From Calamus simplicifolius (lineage: Eukaryota; Streptophyta; Magnoliopsida; Arecales; Arecaceae), in assembly GCA_900491605.1 (NCBI GenBank), contig UESW01004423.1:1310121-1374120 (forward strand): a DNA stretch of 64,000 bases, in the 5' to 3' direction. The notes beneath the pieces were generated by a model, which was given only the letters and a program-made list of their open reading frames with translations, made no database searches and was not told the origin of the DNA. Positions within the stretch are counted from its first letter, which is position 1. Every line of letters starts with the position of its first letter. Both the position numbers and the translations under genes were made by a program. Shown piece by piece: positions 31,380 through 43,039 of this stretch.

Positions 31380-32925
31380 CTAGATCTCCACCATAATGTT
31401 ATAGTTTCAAGGAAATTGGGCATATTGCAAAATATTGCAGCAAGAAATTCTGCAATTATTGCAAGAAGGAGGGTCATATCCTTAAGGATTGTCGTATACG
31501 CCCTCAGAATAAATCTGCTCCTATTTTTCATACTGCTGTTTAGTCTGCTTCTGTGCCTATGTCTTCCACTCTGTCGACAATTCCAAGTTCTTCTTCCAAC
31601 ATTACGCCCGAGCAGGTTCAACAGATGATTATTTATGCCCTTTCTGCTCTTGGTCTCCAAGGCAAGAAACATCTCCTTCCTTCTCCTTGGTTAATTGACT
31701 CTGCAGCTTCCAATCACATGACTGGAAGTTTGGCAGCTTTACAAGATGTTCGTAAGTATGATGGTCAGCAACATATTCAGATTGCAGATGGCAGTACTCT
31801 TTCCATTACTGCAGTTGGAAATATGGGGTCTTCCTTTACTGATATTTTTGTGTCTCCTAATTTATCTGCCAATCTCATTTCTATTGGACAATTAGTAGAA
31901 GATAATTGTTCTATTCATTTTGATCGTTCTGGTTGTCGTGTGCAGGATCAAGCGTCGGGATAGGAGATAGCGAAGGGGCCTAAAGTGGGACGTCTTTTTC
32001 CTCTTCAGTCGTTTTTCGTTCCTCGTTCAAATTTTGTTGGTTGTTCTGCTATTGCTAATAATAATAGCCATCTTTGGCATAAGAAATTGGGTCATCCCAA
32101 CTCTGTAATTTTGACACATCTTATGAAACATGGTTATTTGAGTAATACAAATGAGTTTTCTTCCTTGCCTTTTGATTGTGCTCCTTGTAAACTAGGAAAA
32201 AGCAAATCTTTACCTTTTCCTTTGCAAGGTAGTCGTGCTTCTACATGCTTTGATATTATTCATTCTGATGTTTGGGGTATGAGTCTTGTTCTTTCTCATG
32301 CTCAAGACCAATATTTTGTGACATTTATTGATGATTACAATCGTTTCACCTGGGTCTATTTTCTTTGTTCTAAAGCTGATGTGTTTTCAACCTTAAAACT
32401 TTTGTTACCTATGTAGAAACTCAATTTTCTACCTGTATTAAGATCTTCCGTTCAGATTCTGAGGGAGAATACATGTCTCATAATTTTTAATATTTTCTCC
32501 AACAGAAGGGTATTCTTTCTCAACGTTCGTGTCCTTACACCCCTCAACAAAATGGCATCGCCGAGCGTAAGAATAGACATCTTTTAGATTTTGTTCGTAC
32601 ATTGATGCTTGAATCTTCTGTACCTTCTAGATTTTGGGTAGAAGCATTATCTACAGCTGTATATTTGATTAATCGTCTATCTTCTCCTACCTTGTATCTT
32701 GATTCTCCATATTCTCGTTTGTTTGGTGTTTCTCCTAATTATAATTATTTGCATGTATTTGGTTGCATTTGTTTTGTTCATTTACCTCCCATTGAACATC
32801 ACAAGCTTTCTGCCCAATCAGTTCAGTGTGCTTTTCTTGGTTATAGTAACTCTCATAAAGGATTTGTGTGTTATGATGCGGATGCTAACAAGCTTCGTAT
32901 TCTTGCAATGTAATTTTCTTTTAAA
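31380..32925 (+). pseudogene. Zinc knuckle, protease and integrase of the copia element
   Basis: After the knuckle (31420-31500), the protease appears as PWLIDSAASNHMTGSLA (about 31687). The pre-integrase zinc region has LWHKKLGHPNSVILTHL and CAPCKLGKSKSLPF. Integrase shows FDIIHSDVWGM, FVTFIDDYNRFTWVYF, FRSDSEGEYMSHNF and QQNGIAERKNRH, i.e. the D-D-E set. Stops include a TAG in place of a codon near 31542, a TAG at 31960, a TAG at 32414 and a TAA at 32488. Most are single-codon losses, so the copy decayed after an originally intact pol. Confidence 0.8.
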
Positions 32926-33229
32926 ATCAATATTTCTTTCCATCTCGTACTAATCTTGTTTCTCCCTCTATTTACTTCCTGCATTTGATGATGTATCTCA
33001 TACTCCTTCTAAGCCCAATATCGTGTATCAGCGACGTCGCCCACTGCCTCTTTCTTCCTCTGAACCGCCACCTGATCCTGTCTTGCATGAGCCATGATGA
33101 TCTACTAGGATTTTCCGGCCCCCAGATTGGTATGGTTTTTCTTCTTCGGCTCTTCAGGCTACTCTTGATACTACTTTTGTGCCTAAGTCTTATTCTTAGG
33201 CTTCTACTCAAGAGTGTTGGCGCCAAGCT

Positions 33230-34051
33230 ATGCAGGATGAAATTCAGGCTCTTCAGGACAATCACACTTGGGACATCGTCCCTTGTCCTGCTGAAGTTAA
33301 ACTTATTGGGTGTAAATGGGTCTACACCATCAAGCTACGTGCTGATGGATCTATTGAAAGATATAAAGCTCGTCTAGTAGCACTCGGGAATAGACAGGAG
33401 TATGGGCTTGATTATGAGGAAACATTCGCTCCCGTTGCCAAAATGACTACTATCCGCACTATCATGTCCATTGCTGTTTCGAAAGGATGGTCGCTTCACC
33501 AGATGGATGTGAAGAATGCATTTCTACATGGTGATCTGAAGGAGAAAATATTTATGTCTCCTCCTCTTGGCTTGTTTCCTTCCTCTTCTGTTGAGGTTTG
33601 TCGCTTAAAGCGATCTCTGTATGGTTTGAAGCAGGCACCGCGGGCATGGTTTGAGAAGTTTCGTACTACTCTACTGGATTTCACTTTTTCTCAGAGTCAG
33701 TATGACTCCTCTCTATTCTTTCGCAAGACTAGCCTTGGGATTGTTATATTTCTTGTGTATATCGATGATATTGTGATTACTGGATCTGATCTCCAGTTAA
33801 TTGAGCAACTCCAACAGCGTCTCAAATCTTCATTTCATATGAAAAATCTTGGTCCACTGAGGTATTTTCTTGGACTGGAGGTTCACCATTGCCCAAATGG
33901 CATGCTCTTACATCAGCATAAGTACACCCAAGAACTTCTTTCTTTAGCAGGCCTTCAAGACGCAAATTTGGTTTTTACACCTATGGAGGTCAATTTAAAA
34001 TTGCGTCAAGTGGATGGTGATCTCTTATCTGATCCTTCAATGTATCGGTAG
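33230..34051 (+). pseudogene. Reverse transcriptase of the copia element
   Basis: A 273-codon open frame. CKWVYTIKLRADGSIERYKA and FAPVAKMTTIRTIM come first, then LHQMDVKNAFLHGDL with the first catalytic Asp, YGLKQAPRAWFEKF, and LVYIDDIVITGSD with the second catalytic pair (YIDD). NLGPLRYFLGLEV follows. It ends at a TAG in place of a Gln codon after DPSMYR. As a domain it is nearly complete; it lacks its upstream and downstream parts in frame. Confidence 0.85.
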
Positions 34052-34708
34052 CTGGTGGGCAGTTTGAATTATTTGACCATTACTCGACCCGATATTTCAT
34101 TTGCTGTTTAGCAGGTTAGTCAGTTTATGCAGGCTCCTTGCCAGACACATTTGGCCGCTGTCCGTCGTCTTCTTCGATATCTCAAAGGGACATTTGGTCG
34201 TGGCTTATTTTTTTCCTCTGAGAATTCTTTACAGTTGAAGGGTTTTAGTGATGCCGACTGGGCTGGTTGTGCGGATACTCATCGTTCTGTTACGGGTTAG
34301 TGTATGTTTCTTGGCAACGCCCTCATTTCTTGGAAGAGTAAGAAGCAGGCTCGTGTATTGAAGTCATCCACCGAGTCTGAATATCGGGCTATGTCGTCTG
34401 CTTGTTCTGAAATTATATGGCTTCGAGGGTTGTTAGGCGAACTTAGTGTTCCACAGCTTACTCCTACTCCTCTTCATGCTGATAATACCAGTGCTATTCA
34501 AATTGCTGCCAATCCTATTTTCATGAGCGCACCAAACATATTGAAGTGGATTGTCATTCCATTCGTGAAGCTTTTGCTCGTCAGGAGATTACTCTTCCAC
34601 ACATTTCTACTGAACACCAAACTGCTGATGTCTTCACCAAGGCTCTCTCTCATCCCCGACATCAGTTCTTAATTGACAAATTGATGCTTCTCAATCGCCC
34701 AGCATCAA
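34052..34708 (+). pseudogene. RNase H of the copia element
   Basis: It continues from reverse transcriptase with TRPDISFAV and DADWAGC. At 34304-34672 follow SWKSKKQARVLKSSTESEYRAM (TESEYR motif) and LHADNTSAIQIAANPIF, then FTKALSHPRHQFLIDK in another frame. TAG codons at about 34109 and 34297 and a frameshift near 34530 inactivate it. Confidence 0.8.
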
Positions 34709-34709
34709 T

Positions 34710-34720
34710 TTGAGGGGGGA
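34710..34720 (+). promoter_or_regulatory. Polypurine tract of the copia element
   Basis: ttgagggggga directly before the 3' LTR start TATTAG. Confidence 0.8.
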
Positions 34721-35142
34721 TATTAGTAGAATTAACAGCTAGTCAAGGGAGCAGAAATGGTAGATTTCAAGGCTGATTTGGTGCTCAGAAATGGCAGATT
34801 CCAAGGCTGATTTGATATGCAAAAATGATAGATTTTATGACTAATTTGGCGAGCCAAAGGACCAATTAAGCGGAAGTTTTGAATTTAAATTTTGAAATTC
34901 AAATTGGCTAACTAAGGGCGCATCAAGGGAGAATTGTTTAGGTAGAAAATCAGCATCATTGCCATAAGTGTAGAGTATATTGTATATATGCATAGAATTG
35001 ATAGACATTTATTCTTACCTTACATAATCATGTGTATCTTATGTAATGGCTGATTTTTAGCCTTATAATTAGTCCGACAACTTTTATATAAAGTGAGCAA
35101 CCCTCACAAGAAGGGTATTGAGAACAAAACCTAAATTTGACA
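34721..35142 (+). mobile_element. 3' LTR of the copia element (TA...CA ends)
   Basis: 422 bp, about 97% like 30043-30465 by eye. It also starts TATTAG, so the unusual end is shared by both LTRs. Target duplication cattc follows. Confidence 0.85.
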
Positions 35143-35237
35143 CATTCAATCTCTTACATCTGTCACCCAAAAATCATAAAAGATCAGATTTTCACCCTGA
35201 ATGCGAAGCAAAAAAACATGAAATCAAACCAATCACA

Positions 35238-35756
35238 TTAAAATCTAGGATCAAACGAAGAGTAGTACATTAAGAAGATGATGAGGTCCAAAGGGCAAGC
35301 GGCAGAGGAGCTAAGCTTACAAAGGATACAAACGACGAGATCGTCTGGCAGGCCATCAAAGAAGTCCGGCTGCTCACCACCACTTCCCTTAGCCTCCGGC
35401 GATAAGCAGTGTCGTTGCTTCCCGAAGAAATCTTTCCTCACTTGGCCACTTCCCCATTTCCACTCTCCTTCTTTGCTTCCCATCCGTTCACCTCTAACTA
35501 AGACTTTGGGTATCGCAAGCCGCTTCGCTTTTGCGTCGCTGTTCCTTCTCCTCTCCGCTCTCTCACCCCCCATCGCCAGAGAAGAATAAGAATTAAATGA
35601 AGGCTTAGAGGCCAGGAGCAAAAGGGTGAGCGAGAAAGGCGAGCAGAGCCGAACGCCATTTATACGGACACCAAGGTGGACTCCGTTCACAACTTTACCA
35701 TTTATACGGACACCAAGGTGGAACTCGCCGCCAACCTCCCCATTTCCTCTCTCCAT
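35238..35756 (-). pseudogene. Captured F-box gene fragment
   Basis: A 172-codon minus-strand frame. Near its C-terminus DFFDGLPDDLVVCILCKL and SSSAACPLDLI form the first helices of an F-box, the domain that binds SKP1 in SCF ubiquitin ligases. The short region before it (KRLAIPK, RHCLSPEAKGSGG) resembles the N-terminus of plant F-box proteins of the At1g67340 type, which also carry a MYND finger. The F-box is cut after about 30 residues and no later domain follows, so only a first-exon fragment seems captured. It sits inside the CACTA-type element between the nested copia and the right subterminal repeats. N-terminal residues before about 35577 are probably not coding. Confidence 0.6.
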
Positions 35757-35944
35757 CTTCTTCTTCCTTCCTCTTCCTTAATAAATAAATAATAAAAAGA
35801 AGCCAAGGGGCCGGTAGAAGCAGAGCAGGGGACCAAGAAATGGCGGCAGAAGAAGGAAGAGAGGCGAAGGACGACTTGATCGAGATTATATTATGAGCAA
35901 GGACTTTGGCCACCGCAAGTCCAAGGAGGCGTGGGAAGAAATTA
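35757..35944. other. Body of the CACTA-type element, right part
   Basis: It contains a duplication of catttatacggacaccaagg (at 35657 and 35698, partly within the preceding feature) and A/T runs. No gene seen. Confidence 0.4.
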
Positions 35945-36060
35945 CGATGATGACGCTTAAAAAGCATCGTTATCGTAATTTTTTCTTCCCCTTTTGAAGT
36001 TTTTGGAAAGCATCGATAGATTTTATCGCTTTCCGACGCTAGCCACTAGCGTTGCACAAA
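35945..36060. repeat. Right subterminal palindromes of the CACTA-type element
   Basis: gatgacgcttaaaaagcatcg, ggaaagcatcgatag and ccgacgctagccactagcg mirror the left subterminal motifs. Confidence 0.55.
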
Positions 36061-36092
36061 AAGAGTTGTTATTCTTGATTTTTATTGCAGTA

Positions 36093-37680
36093 TTTAATTT
36101 TTATTTTAAATATTTTTCTTTCAATTGTATGAAAATAACTTCTTAATTAGATATAATTATTTTAAATATTACTCATTTTTATGTAAATATTTAAAAATTA
36201 AAAATTAAAACCATCAAACTAATTTGTAGCTTAAATGAATTGTTGCAGGTCAGCTCGATTGGGTTTTGAGCTAGGCTTAGGTTTAGTTTCTTATAAATTT
36301 TGTGGCTTAAGCCTAGCTCGAATTAAAAAAAAAAAAATTCAGATCAGGCTCAAGCTAGGGCGTGGCGGCCCAACCCAACCTAACCCACTTTTAGCTCTAC
36401 TAATTATAAATATTATATATATACATACACCATATATTTAATGATTATAATAAATAATTTGTATGAGTCTCTATGCACTATCACTTGCATAATTATTGAT
36501 ATTTTTTCCATATATGTCTAGTGCATATTATGGTTTTATATGTTTCTTTATATATACACTTACCACTTGTTGATGACTTCATATTTGCATAGTATATGAA
36601 CCATTTCATCTAATTTCTTTATGAAATATATATTTAAATTATTTTTTTTGTAAGAAAGAAAATTAATTCGATAAATTTGGATGATTAAGCGAGAAGAATT
36701 TGGGCTAATCAAATGATATATGAATTGCCGCCATGAGTTAATATGTAAAATTATGGGTTGTCACCATAAGTTGGTGCATAGAATTATGAATTACCTCGCT
36801 TTAGGTTGAGGATTGCCACCCTAACATAAAAATATAGTGTAATTGACCGCTACGGATAAAAATGTGAAATGTTGATATAGCTAGGCTTAAGCAAGTATGT
36901 AGCACCAAGGATTGCTATCATAGGTAGGAATGAGGAGTGTTATTAGCCAACATGCATCAAAACATTAAGTGTGACCATATTTGCTAGTAGGATTTATTAT
37001 TGTTTATTGAGATTTATCAATCACAAGCTCAAGCATTATCATAGTTAGACCAACGCCAAAAGATAATTGTTATTAAATCTAAAAAGAAAGGTAAATTACT
37101 TAAAAATACCGTTGTTGGCTAGGCATATAATGTATGATACCATTTGAATGAATATTTAAACGATGGCATATGATATGTATAAATGCATATGGGCTTGTTG
37201 AGCATGATTTGAAATTTACTGCATGACTTTCTATTTTTTCATTAAGATCAACTTATTTTTATACTATTTTTATATTTATATTAATAATGTTGGTATATGT
37301 GGAGGAGATTCTTGTTAAGCGTTAGCTTGTACATATTTTACTTATCCTTTCAGAGTCAGACTAGAATGGAATTGGAATAGGAAAAATTTATATTAGTTAG
37401 ATAATTTCCAATACCAGATGAATAAGTAGAGTTATCATTGATCAGTTTTATTATTATATTAATAAAATTAGTAGTGATATATTATATTATTATGAATTAT
37501 TAAACAGACCCTACATGAGATTTGTGAAGCCACACTTTACAGGATGTGCAGCTACATTGTGTTGACTAGAGTTGAATTTAGGACATGACATTATCAACAA
37601 GTTGTACTATTTTGTTTCAATAAAAAATATTAACTATTTTTGTTTTAAATTTGAACTTATAGAAAGGTATATAAATGATG
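36093..37680. other. AT-rich intergenic DNA with a degenerate 33-bp repeat
   Basis: No gene seen. A region at 36230-36400 has the repetitive gagctaggctta / aacccaaccta wording seen in miniature elements. From 36720, units atgaattgccgccatgag, atgggttgtcaccataag and atgaattacctcgctttag recur at 33-bp steps, then decay. Confidence 0.4.
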
Positions 37681-38492
37681 TGTTAGGATTTCCTGTAAGA
37701 CTTAGCCTCATATGAAATAATTAGAGGAAGATAAATAGATCGTTGTGGTTCAAAATTTGACTGCTTAAATTTTTAAGTTGAGGTGGATATTCCAACACTT
37801 GTATATTAAGGCATTCTATTAATTAGTTACAATGGTATCAGAAGCAATAACTACATGGAGATATAAAGGTACTCCAATTCATAGCTCTCACGTGGAATGA
37901 TGGCATGAAAATTGGTAGAGCCAAATTATGGTGAATGTGTTTCGTCGAGTGAGTGCGACAAGCAGACTCAATAAAGTAAGAAGCTGGGTCTCGGTGTAGG
38001 CTCAAACAAGAGTACATGGACTCTTGTGCAGGTACAGTGAAGGATGTCTTGAAGGGCAAATGATGACAGTGAGCTCGTTGTCTGAAATAATAACTCATGA
38101 TGCAGTTAAAGGAGTAATCAGACATGAAGCTTGATAATAGAATGGTGGACTGCGTAGGGAAGAATTGAAACTAACATGCACATAAGGAGATTATGATAAT
38201 CACGCGTGAATTAAGATCGATTGTCACAGTTCATTGATTCTAGAACTTAAATAATTAAATTTTTTAAATCAAATGGACTCCAACTTGTCCATCCTAACAA
38301 ATCAAGGGAGGTGATTCCACCATTTGTGGCAAGCGCAAGCGGTGCACTTGATATTAGGATTAAGCATGCGATACCTGTCTCTCGCATTGCGTTAAATTAC
38401 TAGCAGATCATATTATGCTGCGGTACTCCATTTCATCTGTTGAAATACAAATTAAGAGAACATATACTTAAAAATATCGCCCTTAAAAGAGT
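37681..38492 (+). mobile_element. Possible short-LTR (TRIM-like) element start
   Basis: TGTTAGGATTTCC (37681) to AATTAGTTACA (37831) could be a 151-bp LTR. atggtatcagaagc directly follows and resembles a tRNA-Met primer site. No matching second LTR is visible before 38493, so it would be truncated. The minus-strand frame 37838-38125 is not recognised. Confidence 0.3.
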
Positions 38493-40741
38493 TGTGCCCT
38501 AAAAGCCAATCGCAATTTATATTGTGATAGGATTTCTTTTATTTTTCCAAATCATATACATGATATTTTGCTTATAAATAAAAGGCATTATGTTTCATTA
38601 TTCGCTACTTCTTATAATTATGATGAATCCCATACATTAGGGTAATGGTTTTAGGGCTATGATGAGATCATGCCAATGAGACCTAAAATCCTAAAACCCT
38701 AATCTAAAACATTCTCAGTCGATGGTACATGGAGTCGAGGATCAATACTATCAGAAAGACTGACACATTTTATATATGCTCGATACAGAGGATGATTGAT
38801 CTCACAATCACTTGTGTGAGACACTAATACAAAGATGTGGATGCTCATTAGAGGAATGAGTTCACTGAATTGACCTACCAAGAGAATATCTTATGGATGC
38901 TTACTTATTTGTCAAAAGATGATTCTCTAAGTGAGAGTTGTGTAAGTAATCCTTAGACCCGAGATTACCATAGTATCTTGTGCATATAAATCTATGTTTT
39001 GGTTTATACTCATTCACAACATTAAGTTGTGTACGAGGTATTCTGGATGTGGTGAATTATGTACGAAGATTGTGAGTAGATCAATAGAGAATCAATCACT
39101 TCTACTAAGAGAAGCCTACATCCTACTTGCTCTAATCTTATGATGATTCAGAAAGTCTTTGATCAAAGCAGAATAAAAAATTAGAAAGAGTTTCTAATAT
39201 TTCATGAATTGAATTATCATTAGAAGATTAAGAGATATATGAATAAATAATTGAATTTGACATTGATCTATACTCATATATTTATTCGCGGTGCAGTACG
39301 ATTGAAGGATTGAATTGCACGGTAACTTACCACTGAAGGGAATATTTAGTATATCCATCAAATTTTATATCTTCTAGGTAGACATGATATGCTAGACATC
39401 AATCTTGTCTTGTAGGTTTGATTGGATTAAAGAGTTTGATTTGATCAACAATTAGAAAGGGTTCTAATTATCAAGATTGGGATCGCATTGATTGGACCTA
39501 TAAGCATTAGAAATGTTCTAATCATGATAGGTTAACTTGCACCCATACCTACTACTAACTAGATGTGGAACCCAATGGGTCACACAAAGGAACGATTAAG
39601 GGTCTAATTAGATTAGATCATGTTTGCAGGATAGACATGCTAGCATGTGTTGCAAACCATAGCTCTTGATTTAAATTAGATTTGAATCCGATTCTTATAT
39701 TAGGCTAATCTAATATGATTAGATCATGACCTAATATGGGTTGGCTAAGAGTTGGAACCCAATTGGATTTATTGGACCATTGGATGGCTTTTTGGATAAT
39801 AGATCTGGATCGTTGGTTAGAGGCTCGATTTGGACCATTGGATGATGGTGTCTTAATCTAGACCATTGAATGATATCTTAATCTGGATAATTGGATGATG
39901 TCTTAATCTGGACCATTAGATGGTGTCTTATTTTAGACATTATCATGAAATAAGTACAGAAGGTTATCAACATGAGAATGGCATGGATAAGGCTTATCGG
40001 ATAAGTCTTTTGAGCGGATACATCTTTCTGCTCTCTCCATAGCGCCTCTCTTCGTAGTGCCTCATCATGATGAGACGCTATCCTTAGGACATACCTCATC
40101 ATGATGAGGTGGGATGAGGCGGGTGGATGGGATGCATCCGCATTCCTTCACCTTTTATAAATAGAAAGGCCTTCCATAGTTCATTATACACATAATCCAT
40201 CCGAGGAGAAATAAACTCCCATCTCTCATTAATTTCTCTTTTAGGTTTTGTCCAGGATCAAGACAAGAAGGTCTTCTTTAGGATAAGATATTATCTTGTC
40301 CTAAAACAAAACAAAAAGGTCTTCTTCAAGACAAGAGGTCGTCTTATCCTAAAGCAAGACAAGGAGGTCTTCGTCAAGATAAGAACCTTTGAAGGATTTC
40401 TTTTAAGAGAAAGAAAAATATAAGGAAAAAAAGCAAGCCAATCAAATGCTTTAGAAAGATTAAAGAATTAAGGACCAAAGTTTTAAATGAGCCAGAGTCT
40501 TGAACCTAGTTCCTATGTGGATCAATATTGGAAGGTGAACACTTGGGCACCTTATGGATATTCTAACATATTGGATTTAGTGTTACAGGTATTCTTCTTA
40601 TCCTACATTTACCATTATTCATTTGATTATTACCATTAAGAAGATCTTGGCTATTAAGGGTTTCATGCAAATATTTTATTAAAAAATTATAAAATTCATA
40701 CGCTGCCACTGCGCTATCACGCATGTATGGAAACCCCAACA
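38493..40741 (+). mobile_element. 5' LTR of the old copia element
   Basis: About 2249 bp, TGTGCCCTAAAAGCC...ACCCCAACA, matched by 57398-59513. TATA box tataaata is at 40156-40163. Frames in it (38699-38881 minus, 39878-40102 minus, 40563-40772 minus) are LTR sequence. Confidence 0.85.
40254..40390 (+). repeat. 48-bp triplicate downstream of the LTR TATA box
   Basis: Three units, each with agacaagaaggtcttctt-like and tcttgtcctaaa-like halves; aaggtcttc recurs at 40268, 40316 and 40364. The 3' LTR has the same set at 59105-59240. The halves are partly complementary, so the transcript leader could fold. Confidence 0.7.
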
Positions 40742-40742
40742 G

Positions 40743-40757
40743 TGGTATCAGAGCCAT
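40743..40757 (+). promoter_or_regulatory. Primer binding site of the old copia element
   Basis: tggtatcagagccat, one base after the LTR. Confidence 0.85.
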
Positions 40758-40894
40758 CCTTAAATGGTGCAATCAAATGATCATGCATATTGTAGGATCC
40801 AAAAATGCTATGTGATAGCAATTTTAGATATCATGATATGAAGCATGTTTATTAAAATGCTATGTGATAGCAATATTAGATATGATCAAGCATG

Positions 40895-42982
40895 TGTAGG
40901 GAGAAATAAACTCCGAGACATGCATATTTTTAAAATTTGATAACTATTATCAATGCGGAAGCTAAAAGATTACATATTAATCTATCTAATATGCATCAAG
41001 ATCATATCTTTTCCTTATATATAGGATCGCTTGATCTAAAATATGCATATAAATAATCAACAAGATCATATCTTGATCCTCAATGTAAGAAGTCGTACTT
41101 CTTGCCTTGAATCATGCCTTAAGGTTTAGGGATCATATCACTTACCTTAAGGGTAGTTGGTAAATCCTTTTGTGCTTTGCAGCCGTTCAATCGTCCGGCC
41201 TCTAGTATTGTCCACGCGAAGCCCCGAATGATCGGATTTCCGAGAGTGCTAGCTCACGGAAAAATGACTTTGCTGATCTTGAATCCTCCCACTTGAATCT
41301 TCCTCCAAGATCCACCAAGCTTTTGCTAACACCAAAATCACCAGGATTTTCTATTCTAACCTTTTTAGAATTACAATCCACGACATGTCGTGTGTTGTTG
41401 TTCTGTGAATCTAGTGAGGGATGTGCTCTATTTATAGTCTCATTTCAGCCTGCCCATTGAATTTTGACATTAAGAATTTCGTCGTTTGGCAAAAAGCAAA
41501 GAGACGCCGAACCAAAGAGCCACGGCGGCGCTTGGTTAATTCCGACGTTTGGTGAAAACCAAGGAGAAGTGGCATTTTGTTAATTCCGATGTCGGTGAGA
41601 ACTAAAGATATGTGAATTCTAACACTTAGAATTCCATCGCCTTATTGATTCAAAGAGGCACATTAATTCCACTTTAATTCTAACATTTAGAATTCCGATG
41701 GAAATGGTTTGGAGAGGATTAAATTAATACATTAAATTCTAAATGAGAATTTAATCTCTTAGACATTAGTTATCTCATCATGTGAGATACTTATGCGAGA
41801 GGTTTGGGTTCAGGTGATGGTTTAATCTGATCTAAATTTATTGGACTGAACCCACATAGATCATGGTCCTACCCCAAATCAAATTTGGCTAGTCCTGAAT
41901 CTATTTAAATCCAAATCAAGTCTAATTTCAAATCAATATTTGAAATTGATTAGTCCTTCTAATAGACTTAAACCAAATTGAATCTTATTCACTTATACTT
42001 AACCCAATTGAGATAATTCAATCAATCAAATTGATTAATTAAATCATATACGATTCTCAATCGTTGATCAGCAAATAGATCATCATAGGAAACATCTATG
42101 CGTGTGACTCTCTAGGTTCGTACCTAAGCCGGTAGCATAGAAACAACTTTCTATACTAATCGATGTGCCCATCTAGCAATGAAACCCGACATCCGGATAG
42201 ATCGAAGAGTTGCCGAGCAAACTCCAAGAACCCTAAGAAACAGTTACCGTATAATTCATCCTCTTGACCATAAATGTTAAGGATGGCTTAAGAGCCTGTC
42301 AACTCTAAACATCGAATCCATAAAGTGATTTCAATTTTAGTGATCATGTAACTTTCACATGAAGTTCCTTGGCCAAGGTCTTGCTAAATTGAAACACAAG
42401 CATTTCTCCTTTTAACGGGATAGGTCAAATTTCATCTCGATCCATAACTGACTACCACAAGTACTTGACTACACCCAGTAACCTTTCGTAGCTGGATTAG
42501 AAATCTAAGTGGTCCGGCACCTAAGTACAATGAGTTGCTTACAAGTCATCGGTTGTGCTCTTCAAGTCTAAAATATACTTATACCCATATCTTCTCGGAT
42601 TAACTCTTGACAGCAGAGTATCCGAAAATGAGTCACGTTCGGTGAAATGTACTCCTACACTTTCACCTGTATGTCATACTAGTGTCTCTACACTCCTTGG
42701 TTAAGAGGACAACCAACAAATATGATATACAACATCCTATAATTGATAGTACTATGGCCCTGTCATAGTATCATTTGGTCGCAAACTCTTTAAGGACCTT
42801 CAAAGATAAATCCTCCTTTATCGTAAAGGAAGATCTTGAGGGCTTCATTACTATTAGGAGTTTTAAGAAGATGTTCTTGTAATGAATAAACTGCCAAATA
42901 ACTTTTATTAATATATCAATTTATATACAATTTACATTAGCACAATCATCAAATGATTAGCTTTAGGATACAATTCCCAACA
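40895..42982 (-). mobile_element. 3' LTR of the nested minus-strand copia
   Basis: About 2088 bp. The minus-strand TATA box is the complement of tatttata at 41429-41436. Confidence 0.85.
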
Positions 42983-42999
42983 AACTCCCACTTAGCCTA
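42983..42999 (-). promoter_or_regulatory. Polypurine tract, nested minus-strand copia
   Basis: The minus strand reads GGCTAAGTGGGAGTT just before the LTR start TGTTGGGA. Confidence 0.75.
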
Positions 43000-43039
43000 A
43001 AGCCACTCATTACAGTATCTAATACCTATCTTCAATTTA

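Larger units (their letters stand above)
30043..35142 (+). mobile_element. Ty1/copia element inserted in the CACTA-type element
   Basis: Two LTRs of 423 and 422 bp, PBS, gag, protease, integrase, reverse transcriptase, RNase H and PPT are in copia order. The target duplication is cattc (30038-30042 and 35143-35147). LTRs begin TATTAG rather than TG and end CA. By eye they differ at about a dozen positions (near 3%). Every ORF after gag is interrupted. Lineage within copia is not clear. Confidence 0.85.
29466..36092. mobile_element. Non-autonomous CACTA-type transposon with captured F-box fragment
   Basis: The left end CACTGCAATAAA (29466) pairs with the right end TTTATTGCAGTA (to 36092), an inverted repeat with one mismatch. 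Both ends are flanked by ttt, fitting the 3-bp target duplication of CACTA elements. Subterminal zones on both sides hold short palindromes of the form GACGCT...AGCGTC. Without the nested copia element and its duplicated target it is about 1.5 kb and encodes no transposase. It carries part of a host F-box gene. The superfamily is inferred from ends and target size; a Mutator-type origin is the main alternative. Confidence 0.55.

Noticed and set aside
38680..38705. aaaaccctaatct resembling telomere repeat
   Set aside because: A single partial unit within an LTR, repeated at the same place in the other LTR (57597); not a telomeric tract.
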